Source: Flaccisagitta enflata (taxonomy: Eukaryota > Chaetognatha > Sagittoidea > Aphragmophora). From it: a DNA stretch of 64,000 nt. A model generated the notes under the pieces. The model ran no database searches, was not told the DNA's origin, and saw only the letters and a list, made by a program, of their open reading frames with translations. Shown here piece by piece: positions 1 to 12,007 of this stretch (position 1 is its first letter; each line of letters starts with the position of its first letter). The translations under genes and the position numbers were made by a program. The stretch is taken from contig OZ231126.1 in NCBI GenBank assembly GCA_965153355.1, forward strand, positions 20,646,001 to 20,710,000, read 5' to 3'.

Positions 1-260
<260 letters not shown>

Positions 261-699
261 GATTACCGTTTCTTACCCCTTTCTACCCGATCACTTTGTC
301 TTTCTTTCTGTCTCCCCACCTCAGACCATCTACTGTTACGCTTGAGCCATCCCCATACATCGCATAATCGCAATTCCCTTGCCTATCTTTCCCTCTCTTC
401 ATGTCTTCCTTACTCTACATCTTGTTTTCCCCAATGTATCTCCTCCGTATTTAATCCCTCCAGCCAATCTGTTTTTATGCTCCTAGATTCGCTCTACATG
501 CTGGTTAGCCTTTTTTCTTTTTTTCTGTTAGTCATTTGCTAATCCGTCCGTTGTTCGTATAATGCTTCACTAGAGGCTAGGCCGTTTTTGGCTTGTATGT
601 CAAATTCTCAATTTAGGGCAGATTTGTTCCTAAATTGGCTTTGTTTTCCCACGAGAATTTTAGCGCATGACAAGTAAAGCAAATTTTTTCGCTGTACCC
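261..699. other. No gene recognised
   Basis: Pyrimidine-rich unique sequence. The 66-codon open frame at 342-542 has low-complexity composition, no recognisable domain and no visible splice context. I see nothing functional here. Confidence 0.6.
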
Positions 700-771
700 A
701 AACCGAATTTCACCGATTTCTTAGTATTTGTCCCCATTTTGTCTGTCTGCCTCTGTCTGTCTGTCTGTCTA

Positions 772-811
<40 letters not shown>

Positions 812-1054
812 ATTGTGTTCCTCCGAATTGCACGGATTTCTTAGTGTTTCTTCTCATTCTGTCTGTCTGACTCTCTGTCTGTCTGTCTGTCTGTTTCTGT
901 TTCTCTCTCTCTCTCGCTCTCGCTCGCTCTCTCTCTCTCTTTCTCTCTCTCTCTGTCTGTCTGTCTGTCTGTCTGTCCCTCCAAATTGCACGGATTTCTT
1001 AGTATTTTTCTCTCATTCTGTCTGTCTGCCTTTCTGTCTGTCTGTTTGTCCGTG

Positions 1055-1091
<37 letters not shown>

Positions 1092-1190
1092 GTCTCTCTC
1101 TCTGTTTCTCTCTCTCTCTCTCTCTGTCCCTCTCTCTCTCTCTCTCTCTCTCGCTCTCGCTCTCGCTCTCGCTCTCTCTCTCTCTCTTTC
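700..1190. repeat. Three ~150-bp tandem units ending in (GTCT)n/(CT)n
   Basis: A short unique motif (around 'CACGGATTTCTTAGT') occurs at about 705, 830 and 987. Each copy is followed by a long GTCT array grading into CT/CGCTCT. The unit is therefore a higher-order repeat made of unique sequence plus a microsatellite. Open frames across it on both strands (poly SVCL, SLSL, RERE) are products of the repeat. Confidence 0.85.
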
Positions 1191-1196
1191 TTTTGA

Positions 1197-1667
1197 TTCC
1201 CAATCTATTTTCTCGAGATTTGACATCAATCAATGCCGTTTGGGAGATTGTTGGTTCTTGGCCGCTTTATCCGCTCTCGCCGCGCCGTCAACCAGGAAGC
1301 ATTTTCCAAAGCAGTGCCTCGTCGACAGGATTTTGACTCTGAAGATTACGACGGCAGTTTTCACTTCTATCTTTGGTGGCAAAACAGAAGAATGTTGATC
1401 GAGATTGACGACAAATTACGCTTCTTCAAACGAACCCACAGCTCTTACGAATTACTTTACTTCAAATCGAACGACGGAAACGAGTTTTGGCCGGCTTTGA
1501 TGGAAAAGTCCGTCGCGAAGAGTGGAAGCTGGAGTGGTCCGACGACAGTCTGGCTTGGAACCAGGTCGACGACGATGAGAAACGGAGTAGACGGAGAATT
1601 TTGGAGGAAGCTGAATGATTTCTGCGACCAGTTCTCCATCGTTTTCATCTGTAAATTGCGTTGTTGA
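1197..1667 (+). pseudogene. Calpain-like cysteine protease, degenerate intronless copy
   Basis: Calpains are calcium-dependent cytosolic cysteine proteases. From about 1204 one frame reads the catalytic-cysteine block QCRLGDCWFLAALSALA, preceded by a RFDI motif. After a frameshift near 1290 another frame reads NQEAFSKAVPRRQ, DYDGSFHFYLWWQN and IEIDDKL, matching the protease core between the Cys block and the acidic loop, followed by GNEFWPALMEKSVAK. The block that should hold the catalytic His and Asn is missing. The sequence jumps to EWSDDSLAWNQVDDDEKR and, in another frame, to VDGEFWRKLNDFCDQF and FICKL, equivalent to the DGEFWMSFEDF/ICNL segment at the end of the protease core. No introns interrupt the blocks, so a processed retrocopy is likely. 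At least two frameshifts and the internal deletion make it non-functional. It starts right after a CT microsatellite. I am confident of the family and of the decay, less so of the retrocopy origin. Confidence 0.85.
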
Positions 1668-2890
1668 GAAGCGGAGCTCTTTAAATGTGAAAAAAAACAC
1701 TAATTTGCATAATGCAGTAGAAGCCAATTTTGATGTCTAAAAGATGTATAAAAGAAATGTAGTTAGGCGCAATCAAAGCTTTAAATGCGTAAACAAAAAA
1801 CATTGTAAGCGCCAAAGAAAATAAAATAAAATTAACAATACTGAAAAAATTAACACTGCTATAATTGTGGTTAGAACAAAAATAGATTAGATTTCTTTGA
1901 AATGAACTGGTCAAAGAAAAACTTCTGGAAAGCGTAATGACGTAACCTCAAGTCCTGCATACCGCTCCCTGACGGGGAGGAAGGGTAGTGTTGGACCTTT
2001 AGAGTCTAGCTCTTAGGGGACTCGCTGAATATCCCAATCTAAGCCAAGTTAAGACTGTCTAGACATAAACTTAAAGATTTTCCTAGGTCAGTCAGTAGCT
2101 CAATTTTTTGCATGGACCTGCTCAGCACTTTCAATAATGCACGTTTCTAAGTTTAAGGTTCTGGCTCAAATACTTTGGAAGTTATGAGCATTTATTTGAA
2201 CCATATCAAGCTGAAAAAATTCCAGGAGAATCTTTAATATCTTGGTGAAAGAACCTTTTTTTTTGGTCTACTTTCCATTTTCTCTATTTCTTCTCTTTGA
2301 CAAATTAACGCGACTGTAGTTTACATAGATAGTAAAATTTAAGGTCTACAGATTTCACCGATCATTTTTTATGTATTCATTGTCTATTTTGTGGGTTTTT
2401 GAGTAAGCAGTTGTTTGAATAATGTTCAAAAGTACTAAGAACACCATAAGATACTTTCATAAAGACACTGTCATTTTGAATGTCAGTGTGCCTGTCTCTG
2501 AGCACTTCACTCAGAGGTATGATATAAGACGAGCAATCCTTTAGCTTTCTTTGAAATATAGCACCTCACCTTTGATTACGATTCATGATCCATAGTGAGC
2601 AAACATCTTGCTTTGCAGCCACAGGCGAGCCCTGACTTTTCTACGAGCCTAAGTAACTAAATCTGAAAAAAATAATTTCATCAACAGCTAAATGGCTCTG
2701 GGTTCGATTAAGGTAAACTCACAAAATAGCGCTGGCTAATATACGTCCAAATCACTGTTATGAACTTTCTTTGAAAATATGGCTGACAGTGAATTTCAAC
2801 TGAGTCCAAGTTTTTTGAAAAAAAAGTAAAGTTACAGGATCTTGGATCAAGGCGAATCAAACAATTTCCTGTTGATTGCATCCTACTTTT
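1668..2890. other. AT-rich intergenic DNA, nothing recognised
   Basis: No ORF with recognisable content and no repeat match inside the window. The 77-codon minus frame at 1681-1914 lacks any domain. Confidence 0.6.
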
Positions 2891-3064
2891 AACAAGGCCG
2901 GATACACGGCCAATACCAGTTGCGGACGGGTGGGCAGGGGCGGAAATGCGCGTTTTCCCACTTTTCGACTCGTGTCCACGGACGGACCAACGGACGGACG
3001 GACGGACGGACGGACGGACGGACGGACAAAGCCTCTTATAGAGTTGCGTGTCCGCAACTAAAAA
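2891..3064 (+). mobile_element. Pearl/HINE-like element, complete, class Ia
   Basis: Strand is given from the AACAAGGCC end to the hairpin end. The 5' end is AACAAGGCCGGATACACGGC. AGTTGCGGAC follows about 30 bp in, then a CACCC/GGGCAGG core and a (GGAC)n array. The 3' end is the hairpin AGTTGCG-TGTC-CGCAACT followed by AAAA. The 5' AGTTGCGGAC is the exact inverse complement of GTCCGCAACT in the 3' hairpin (10/10). Confidence 0.85.
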
Positions 3065-3090
3065 CCATTTTCAAAGAAATATTTTTTGAT

Positions 3091-3326
3091 TTTTAGTTGC
3101 GTGCTACGCGACTCTACACCCTGCTATGTCGGTCCGTCGGTTGGTCGGTCGGTCGGTCGGTCGGTCGGTTGGTTGGTTGGTTGGTCGGTCGGTCCCCTTT
3201 TGACTTTTTCGGCATTTTTGAGCTTTTTGAGCACACGGCTCCTGCCCAGATGACCTAGTGACCTTTTCCAGCACTGCTCCTGCCCACCAGCACGCGACTA
3301 GGGTAGCCGTGTATCCGGCCTTGTTT
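3091..3326 (-). mobile_element. Pearl/HINE-like element, complete, class II
   Basis: Starts TTTTAGTTGCGTGCTACGCG (hairpin end), followed by (GGTC/GGTT)n, two 'CTCCTGCCCA' core units, then GCACGCGACT and GTGTATCCGGCCTTGTT. It is the mirror orientation of the copy ending 27 bp upstream. The end motif AGTTGCGTGC pairs with GCACGCGACT at 9/10 positions. Confidence 0.85.
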
Positions 3327-4641
3327 TCTTAGTTCCCACGCGCGACAAAAAAACTTTCTAAGTTTAAAAAAAAAAGTGAAAATACAAGATTTTTGATCTT
3401 GGCAAATCGAACAATTTTGTATCAATTGCACCCCACTTCTTTTTCAGAAAAAAATCCTCATAAAGGGCTTTTTTGGGGGCCCTTAGGGGCCCCTAAGACG
3501 TTCAAAATTTTGGTAAATGAGATCAACAAAGTTATGTGCATACACCAAGGTATCTTTCAGGACCAAATTCAAGCTGATTAATTAGACCTCAAGCTCATGC
3601 CGTTAGTCCCTCTAGACCGGCCACATTTAAAAGAGAAATCGGAAAATTCACAAGGACTGAGATTCCGGATCTAAGGTCAATCTCAACCAAGTTGCTAGGT
3701 ACATAGCCATATACTTCACCACGGGCGTTGAAGGGACTATGTGTAAACTGACCGTAAGTCACAGTGCAAACGAACATGAAATTTGACCGGTCAAAGGGTG
3801 ATGAAATTTTTTTTGCTAAATCACAAATTTTTTTTTTACCATTTTATAAAATAACATAAATTATGTAAGAAAATACAAAATCAATGCAAAAATTTTTTTT
3901 GTTTGGGAGTTACATCAAAAAATATAAATCATATTAATAATCAAAGTCGCACGCATTACCTTAATTCCAATAAAAAAGATTTTTTTTTCTTAATAACCTA
4001 AGCAAGTATATTAATATGGAAAAAGAAAAAAAATACCAGATGGCTAAAAAAAATCTTAGAATTTTAATACTTCATCAGAAGAAAACTATCGTAAATTCTT
4101 GGAAACGACAATAACAAAGAAGTGGTACCCAGTTACAAGGCTCAAATTTCATCAGTCATTAGAAATTTAGCTTCCCTAGCCTTGAGAATAGTATAAATAT
4201 TTGCGCAAATTAATGCCAAGATATTTTCTACATTCCTGTTCCAAAATACAAGCTAGAAGAGAAAAGGCCCGACCTCAGAAATGAGGCTAAATTCAGCTAA
4301 AAACGTACGACTGAAAAAGCGAGATGTTTATCATATTTATAGACCAAAAATTATCTATTTTATAGATTTTTTTTCTGAATTTTGATTATAAAACTATAAA
4401 CAAGGATTGATATTGCACTGAGACGTTACGCTTGACTATAAGAAAAATTACCTTTTCTGCAAAAAATTATTTTATTCATATGTATAAAAAACTTGAAATT
4501 ATAATCATTTGAAAAAAATGTGAAACAGAAAATTTTGCCTTCATGCGCGTCACGACTTACCCGATCTGAGCTACAAAGACTTGTACTCACAGGACATGCA
4601 CATGATCGGTACATGAGTATTTGACGTGAACAAACAGAAGA
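3327..4641. other. AT-rich intergenic DNA
   Basis: Homopolymer-rich. A ~50-bp segment at 3386-3440 resembles 2838-2888, just outside the preceding element pair, suggesting an older duplicated host sequence. No gene seen. Confidence 0.55.
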
Positions 4642-4833
4642 AACAAGGCCGGATACAGGGCAGGGACCTTACTTGAGGTCACCAGAGCATTTGGGCAGGA
4701 GCAGTGAGGTCAAAGAATAGAGAAGGCCGAAATTCGAACTATGAAAAGTGGAACAATATCGCTCACTATACCCATTTGAGTTTCATTCCTTCTAATTCGA
4801 CAGAGCTTTTTATTTCGCGAGGACAAGAGAGGA

Positions 4834-4928
<95 letters not shown>

Positions 4929-5134
4929 CTTGCTCGATCTTGACCGATTTGGCTCGATTGCAAGCCAAACAAAAAAAAAAGCCATGGACGGACCGATGGA
5001 CGGACGGACGGACGGACGGACTGATGGATAGACAAAGCCTCTTATTACAATGCGAGATGAGACATGAGAAAAGTTAATTGTGACCGACCAACCGACCAAC
5101 GAATGGACAAAGTTGGGCGTAGCACGCAACTAAG
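4642..5134 (+). mobile_element. Pearl/HINE-like element fragments around a (GA)n array
   Basis: A 5' end AACAAGGCCGGATACAGGGC and a core GGGCAGGAGCAGTGAGG lie at 4642-4715. A (GA)n array occupies about 4837-4926. GGAC repeats and a decayed hairpin end (AGCACGCAACTAAG) follow at about 4980-5134. This is either one interrupted copy or two fragments. Confidence 0.6.
4837..4926. repeat. (GA)n microsatellite
   Basis: About 45 nearly perfect GA units. Confidence 0.97.
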
Positions 5135-5169
5135 AATCTTGAAGAATGACTTACCGTATTTTCTCTGTT

Positions 5170-5335
5170 TAAGCCCTCAAGTCCCCCAGGAAAAAATCTC
5201 AACCTTTAGGCCAAAATCTCAGCCTCCAGGCCCAAACCCTAGTCCCAAGGCCCAAATTCTACATCAAGGCTTCAATCCCAGCCTTGAGGCCCAAATCCCA
5301 GCCTTGAGGTCCAAATCCAGCCTTGTGACCTGGGC
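5170..5335. repeat. Degenerate ~20-bp repeat, 'AGGCCCAAATCCCAGC' type
   Basis: About eight imperfect units of roughly 20 bp around CTTGAGGCCCAAATCCCAGC. The same family recurs at 62690-63190 and, on the other strand, at 63830-63920. Confidence 0.8.
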
Positions 5336-5864
<529 letters not shown>

Positions 5865-6060
5865 CCGATACCGTCACGGCCAAGCAGCCCATTATCGTTT
5901 TAGGGCGACCCTTCCCTTTTTCCGCTACCGGAATGAACTTCCGGTTTCACGCTCAGGCCAGCTTGTGACCCAAGTGCTTTAAGAAGGAGAAAATTCCCCA
6001 TATGCGTGAAAGCATAGGTCATCAACCCTTTTGGGGCCGCTGCCCTGCTTGCTTCCTCAA
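5865..6060. repeat. Dispersed repeat, relative of 63930-64000
   Basis: The segment 'GTGAAAGCATAGGTCATC' with its flanking GGAGAAAATTC and GCTGCCCTG recurs at the very end of the window. It lies next to the same ~20-bp repeat type in both places, so the two loci share a larger dispersed element. Confidence 0.7.
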
Positions 6061-6139
6061 CTTCAAGCACAACCTACAAAGGAAGGGCACAGCCGCACGG
6101 GTACCGCTGACCATTAACACTTTTTACGGTCGTTCCCTT

Positions 6140-6172
6140 CCGTCTTCTTCCTCTTCCTCTTCTTCCTCTTCT

Positions 6173-6203
<31 letters not shown>

Positions 6204-6256
6204 TTTCCTTCTTTTTCTTCTTCTTCTTGTTTTTCTTCCTCTCCTTCTTTTTCCTA
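6140..6256. repeat. (TCT/TTC)n pyrimidine tract
   Basis: Imperfect CTT/CCT trinucleotide tract running up to the hairpin end of the next element. Confidence 0.9.
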
Positions 6257-6497
6257 TTTTTAGTCGCGTGCCACGCGACTCTACACCCCGCTTTGTCTGT
6301 CTGTCCGTCGGTCCGTCCATTGGTCCGTTCGTCGGTCCGTCCGTCTGTCCATCCGTCCGTCCGTCCGTCACACTTTACTTTTTTTGTTTTTTTGCGGTTT
6401 TTGGCCTCACTGCTCCTGCCCAAATGATGGAGTGACCTCAATTATGGCCCCTGCCCACCCGCACGCGACTGGGGTAGCCGTGTTTCCGGCCTTGTTT
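6257..6497 (-). mobile_element. Pearl/HINE-like element, complete, class II
   Basis: Hairpin end AGTCGCGTGCCACGCGACT, (GTCC)n-type core, two 'GCTCCTGCCCA' units, GCACGCGACT, and terminus CGGCCTTGTTT. AGTCGCGTGC and GCACGCGACT pair 10/10. Confidence 0.85.
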
Positions 6498-6536
6498 CTA
6501 CGTCTTCTCTTCCTTGTTCTTTTATTCACCCTTCTG

Positions 6537-6682
6537 TTTTTTAGTCGCGGACACGCGACACTTCACCTTGCCATGTGAGTCGGTATGACTGTCTGCCCGT
6601 CACATCTTTTAATTTGTAGTGGTGTCCGCAATTCTGCTCCTGCCCAACTGTCCGCAACTGGATTGCCATATACGGCCTTGTT
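6537..6682 (-). mobile_element. Pearl/HINE-like element, short, class I
   Basis: Hairpin end AGTCGCGGACACGCGAC, short core CTGCTCCTGCCCAA, GTCCGCAACT, then TACGGCCTTGTT. It has almost no tetranucleotide array. The ends pair at 9/10 positions. Confidence 0.8.
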
Positions 6683-6719
6683 ACACTTTCAGCCTCCTTT
6701 TGTGGTCTTACTAGATCTT

Positions 6720-6950
6720 GGTCTTTCTCTTCATCTTCTACTTCTTCCTCTTCCTCTTCTTCTTCTTCCTCTTCATCTTCTTTCTCATTTTTTAAGAACT
6801 TTTTTCATTTTCTTCCTCTTTATCTTCACCATTGACCTTTTCCCTCTTCTTCTATTTCTTCTTCCTCTCCTTCTTCCGCTCCTATAACCAGCGCATCAAA
6901 TATTCTCTTTTTTTTTCTTCTTTTTTCACCGAAGTGTGTTCACGGAAAAT
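6720..6950. repeat. T/C-rich low-complexity tract
   Basis: Irregular TCTTC/CTTCCTC tract with no coding signal. Confidence 0.85.
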
Positions 6951-7090
6951 TCTAAGTTTGCATAGAAACAAAAAAAATCGCAAAAACAAAAACATGGCCC
7001 TGTTCTACATTCACCAGGGGTCAGGGCCATGTTTTTGGAAATGCAAAATTCACGTTTTTGTGGCCGTCTTAGAATTTTCCGTCAGAGAAA
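6950..7090. repeat. Hairpin MITE-like repeat
   Basis: The outer arms ACGGAAAATTCTAAG and CTTAGAATTTTCCGT are exact inverse complements. Inner arms ACATGGCCCTG/CAGGGCCATGT surround a small loop. A diverged relative with the same ACATGGC.../GCCATGT layout lies at 63455-63600. Confidence 0.75.
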
Positions 7091-7199
7091 TAATTTTTTT
7101 CCAATTCCGCCTTAGGACGGTTTTGACCCAAAGAAACAACCAGAAGCAACCTGAAAATCACCGGAACTCCGGATTTTTGAGAGCCAACGATGCAAAATG

Positions 7200-7800
7200 A
7201 TGTACTTAATAAAAAAAAACAAGAGAATTGTGAAAGGGACTCGCTCCCGATGAGAAATTACATAAAAATGCCACTTACCTCAGAAAATGCAAATCAGCTT
7301 TGCAATCGCATGAGGGTATCATTAATTCTGCTTTTACACTGTTTTGGAAGGGGGGGCACCAAATGATCGTGATGAATGGTACTTTGGGTCTAAGAGTCCA
7401 TATGGAAACGATAATATTTTCATTTTCTACTTACAGTAGTGGGAAAACAACATTTTGAAGTATGGCTATGAGGAAAGGTGCAACACAATTTTGCTCTTTA
7501 ATCAACCATCTGGAGCAAGATATCGAGGAGTTCTGGATAGTTTTTAGCTCCAGATTGCTTTTGGTAGCCCAAATAGGTTCTCTAGTAACGTCCCTTCACG
7601 AGTGCAACAAAGGGGGATCAATGGGGAATGTAGAAAAACTCATGTATGGCTAGAAAAAATGCTGAAACTACTATTTTTTGTTCGTTTGCACTGTGACGTA
7701 ACAAGTCAATTCGGATTTCGGCAGTCGGGTGATCCCTTTGTCACTATCATATAAACATCTAAACCAGGCAACCATTTAATCACGAAAATTTTGCTTGAGT
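7200..7800. other. Intergenic DNA, nothing recognised
   Basis: No domain-bearing ORF and no repeat match within the window. Confidence 0.5.
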
Positions 7801-7807
7801 TGAAATC

Positions 7808-8440
7808 ATTTCCACTGAAGCACGACGTCGTGATTCAGTGGAATGAAGAATGACTAGTGTTTTTTACAATTCGTGCTTCAGTGGAATTGGAACTGATTGG
7901 ACTGATTTTGTCATTGTAGTAAAGATAATCAAAGTAGTCTTCATTTACTTTCATATGAAGAAATCAGTTCCTTTCTTTTTTACCTCCTACTTTTTATCTT
8001 CTCCTAAGTAGACTTACTATTTAAACTGAATGTTGTATCAAAAACAAAATATTCTTTACATCTACTAAGTTTTTATCAATAAAAAATTAATGAGGGGAAA
8101 ACTCATTTTTCTTTCATAAAAGTTTTTGTCATGAAAGAAACTTAAAAAAAAAAAAAAAAAAAATTAAAAGATACTTTTTTAAGATGACAATTTGTGACGA
8201 GAAGAAAAACCTATCTTCATTTGAATGAGAGAAATAAAAAATTCTAATTGCACTGAAATAAATTGTAGCGACCAATCAAAGAAAAACTGGATTGACTTTT
8301 TGTTTCATTGCAATTTGAAAAGAGGTTAAGAGTCGATCCACTGAAGCACGAATTCCAATTCCACTGAAGCACGAAGTCGTGCTTCAGTGGAATGGGGCCT
8401 TACTGGCCTCATTTCCAGCTCCAAGTTCGTGATTCAGTGA
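7808..8440. mobile_element. Element with repeated 'CCACTGAAGCACGA' hairpins
   Basis: At 7810-7842 TCCACTGAAGCACGA faces its inverse around ACGTCGT. The inverse alone recurs near 7868. At 8336-8395 two direct copies are followed by the inverse, around AAGTCGT. The ~600 bp between is AT-rich. The layout fits the two hairpin-bearing ends of a non-autonomous element. Exact borders are not visible. Confidence 0.55.
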
Positions 8441-8876
8441 CTAGCTCATATGTTTATACTAACACTAACTTAGTGAACACGTTTTCTTTGTTATTCCGAC
8501 TCAATCTTACAAGATTTCTGGTTTTTTTGTTTACATTCATTCGTAAGATCTGGTATTGTCGAGAAACAGTCAAAAAAGACAGATTAGGAGATGAAGGAGA
8601 TGAAGCTTGCAAAGCGAGAATTAGTTCTGAGCTAGTCATAGCAAAGAGGAACAACAGCAGTCTGGAGAAAAGAGGGAACAATCTCAAATGGCCATCACGC
8701 GTATAAGAAAAAAAAAAAAAAGAAAAAAAAAGAAAAATGATTAAAACTTCGTTCAATTGAGACAATTTCAAAGATTTTCAAAAAATCTTTCAATCTAGAT
8801 CAATCCCAGGTCTGTATCTCAAATGATTCAGGAGCTAGAGCCTTCCAAAGAGAAGCTCTATTTGGCTAACATGCAC

Positions 8877-9112
8877 TTTTTTGTTGCGTGTACGCGACTA
8901 TACAACCCGCTCTGTCCATCTGTCGGTCGGTCGGTTGGTCTGTCGGTTCGTCCGTCACTCTTAGCTTTTTTTCATTGTTTTACGTCATTTAAAGTCATTT
9001 TAAGTTACTTAAAATTATTTTAAGTCAATTTACATTTATTCTTTTAGTCTTTTAGTCTTTTAGTCTTATAGTCTTAACAACCGCACGCGACTGTAAGGTG
9101 TTGGCCTTGTTA
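8877..9112 (-). mobile_element. Pearl/HINE-like element, 'AAGTCATTTT' core subfamily
   Basis: Hairpin end GTTGCGTGTACGCGAC, (GGTC)n, then a core of about 10-bp units resembling AAGTCATTTT and TAGTCTTT. It ends CCGCACGCGACTG and GTTGGCCTTGTTA. The core replaces the 'CTCCTGCCCA' units of other copies. Confidence 0.8.
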
Positions 9113-9209
9113 TATAGGGATTGTGAAAATAAAAAGGCAGAGTTTTCATTCAAACTAATGCCATTTCCAAACTCAGTTAGGGATGGTGCAAGATCTCATC
9201 TCCTCCACT

Positions 9210-10355
9210 GCTCCACCATTGTCACCAAAGCTCTACCACTGCAATCACCATCCCACACCGTAATCACCTCCACTGCTCCACCATTGTCACCACAAGCTCT
9301 GCCACTGCGATCACCATCCCACACCATAGTAGGCTCCACTGCTCCACCATTGTCACCACAGGCTCTACCACTGCCATCACCACCCCACACCGTAGTCACC
9401 TCCACTGCTCCACCATTGTCACCACAAGCTCTACCACTGCGATCACCATCCCACACCATAGTCACCTCCACTGCTCCACCATTGTCACCACAGGCTCTAC
9501 CACTGCAATCACCATCCCACACCGTAGTCACCTCCACTGCTCCACCATTGTCACCACAGGCTCTACCACTGCAATCACCATCCCACACCGTAGTCACCTC
9601 CACTGCTCCACCATTGTCACCACAGGCTCTACCACTGCAATCACCATCCCACACCATAGTCACCTCCACTGCTCCACCATTGTCACCACAGGCTCTACCA
9701 CTGCGATCACCATCCCACACCATAGTCACCTCCACTGCTCCACCATTGTCACCACAGGCTCTACCACTGCCATCACCATCCCACACCGTAGTCACCTCCA
9801 CTGCTCCACCATTGTCACCACAGGCTCTACCACTGCAATCACCATCCCACACCCTCATCACCTTCACGGCTCCACCATTGTCACCACAAGCTCTACCACT
9901 GCCATCACCATCCCACACCGTAATCACCTCCACTGCTCCACCATTTTCACCACCAGCTCTACCACTGCCATCACCATCCCACACCGTAGTCACCTCCACT
10001 GCTCCACCATTGTCACCACAAGCTCTCCCACTGCCATCACCATCCCACACCGTAATCACCTCCACCGCTCCACCATTGTCACCACAAGCTCTACCACTGC
10101 CATCACCATCCCACACCGTCGTCACATCCACTGCTCCACCATTTTCACCACAAGCTCCACCACTGCAATCACTACCCCACACCCTCATCACCTCCACCGC
10201 TCCACCACTGTCACCACAAGCTCTACCACTGCCATCACCATCCCACACCGTAATCACCTCCACCGCCCCACTATTGTCACCACAAGCTCTACCACTGCCA
10301 TCACCATACCACACCCTCATCACCTCCACCACTGTCACCACCACAGCCTTCTCTG
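9210..10355. repeat. 66-bp minisatellite, ~17 copies, open in frame on both strands
   Basis: Seventeen units of 66 bp are counted from repeats of the encoded 22-residue unit with core TSTAPPLSPQALPL and SPSHTVV. Because 66 is divisible by three, a stop-free frame persists on the plus strand (9098-10363, 421 codons) and on the minus strand (9196-10395, 399 codons, Gly/Asp-rich GDNGGAVEVTTVWDGD). Units differ mostly by single substitutions at a few positions. No signal peptide, flanking domain or splice context supports translation. The plus frame begins inside a pearl-like element. I annotate it as non-coding minisatellite with coding unproven. Confidence 0.85.
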
Positions 10356-10499
10356 TCGCGTGACGGCTTTCTCCTCGTCGCTTTTTGCGCCTCAAAAGGA
10401 AAAACGATCAAAGTTTCAAAAGGAGGAAAGAAATTTTTTCAGGGCGTAACTCGCTGTGTTGAGAATTCTAAATGAAGCTAGATGGAAATACAAGCTTAG

Positions 10500-10584
10500 G
10501 GGCGGGAAAAAGGGGAGGGTAGGGAGCGGGGGGAAAAGGGTAGGGGGGGGGAAAGGGTAGGGTAGGGGGAGAGAGAGAGAGAGA

Positions 10585-10660
<76 letters not shown>
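10500..10660. repeat. G-rich tract and (GA)n microsatellite
   Basis: GGGTAGGGGGAGG-type purine tract at 10500-10570, then GA repeats to about 10658. Confidence 0.95.
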
Positions 10661-10664
<4 letters not shown>

Positions 10665-11070
10665 GGACCCGCAATGTGGGTGCGGAACAAGTCTAGCAAA
10701 AGTCCTTCCCCCTTACATTTCGTCTTGGCCATTCACCCTTTCCACATTAAAATGGTTTTAGGTAATAGAATTATTTATGGCTTTTACTTTAACACCATAT
10801 TAAATCAAAAAGATTGGGGCAGTATGATGATTTACTTTGCAACCAAGACTTGAAATAAACACGCAATTACTTGAAAAGCATATCAAAAATTGCAAAAAAT
10901 ATTTTCTTTGAATTTTTGTTAATAAAAACAACCAAGAAAGACTTCCATTTTCATGGCATCAAGGCCATAAGCAATTTAATTACCTTATCCTGATCAGGGT
11001 GCATTGTCTTGGTCATTGTCAACCGTTTCTTGGTTCATCCCATCCAAGTTGATATTGATGGGTTCTAATC
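10661..11070. other. AT-rich intergenic DNA
   Basis: No recognisable gene. Confidence 0.5.
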
Positions 11071-11230
11071 GTCAAAGAAGGTTGGTTTATTCTGTCAAAG
11101 TTGGCTGGTTTAGTCCGTAAAAGTAGGTTGGTTTATTCCGTCAAAGTAGGTTCGTTAATTTCGTCATAGTTGGTTGTTTTTTTTTCTGTTCAAGTTGGCT
11201 GTTTCACTTTGTCTTTGTCAGCGTTGGTTG
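11071..11230. repeat. ~30-bp degenerate tandem repeat
   Basis: About five units resembling GTTGGTTTATTCCGTCAAAG. It is followed by a short (GATGGC)n patch at 11269-11300. Confidence 0.75.
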
Positions 11231-11704
11231 ATCGGGTCGTTCGAGTGAAGGTCGGACGATTGTCGGCTCTGATGGCGATGATGGCGATGATGGCGATGAT
11301 CGCACTGAAGGCGAAAAAAAGAAAACGCCCCTTTTACCAAAAGGGACCAAAGAATGGGAATTTATACAGACAAGAAAAATGTTCCCCAACTTCTCCCTAA
11401 TTTCAAAAGCTCGGGATTTGAAGCGTGACCCAATTCCCGTTCTGTTTCAAATTTCTTTTTCTCAATCATAAAATCACTTGACTTAAAAGGGTGAAAGACC
11501 CTCAAATCCCTCGCCCTATCTTCTAACCCGCTCACTCTCTCTTTCATTCTCGTTCTCTCCCCTCTTTTTCTCCATTTCACTAGCACAAGCATGAAAGCGT
11601 GTCATGGCCTTCCCCTCCCCACGGGTTTATGACGCACCGCGTTCACGTGCGCCAGCCGCGCTTTCCCATACTTTCTCAAAAGATTGCGCCATCGCAAATA
11701 TTCT

Positions 11705-11935
11705 CCATCGCCGTCGTCGTCGTCATCACCGACGTTATCGTCGTTTTCGTCGTTGTCGTCATCGCCGTCCTCGCTTTTGTCGTCATTATCGTCGTCGCCA
11801 ACGTCGAAATCGTCGTCGCCGTCGTCGTCATCGCCGTCGTCGCCTTTGTCGTCGTCGCCGCCGTTGTCGTCACTATCGTCGTCGTCAACGTCGAAATCGT
11901 CATCACCGTCGTCGTCTCTGTCTACGCCGTTGTTT
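11705..11935. repeat. (GTC)n-rich imperfect trinucleotide array
   Basis: GTCGTC/GTCATC/GCC units. All three plus frames and the minus frames stay open over this stretch, as expected of a period-3 array, so the several 70-190 codon frames here carry no evidence of coding. Confidence 0.85.
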
Positions 11936-12007
11936 CCACGCAACGTCAGACAATTTTATGTGCCGCGAGACGTGGCGGTTGTGCAACTTCGCCATCTTTT
12001 TCACCGC

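Noticed and set aside
813-1233. Long open frames of SLSL/RERE/SVCL type here and at every GA, CT, GAAA, AAT and GTT array
   Set aside because: They are translations of microsatellites, open in several frames at once, without domains or splice context.
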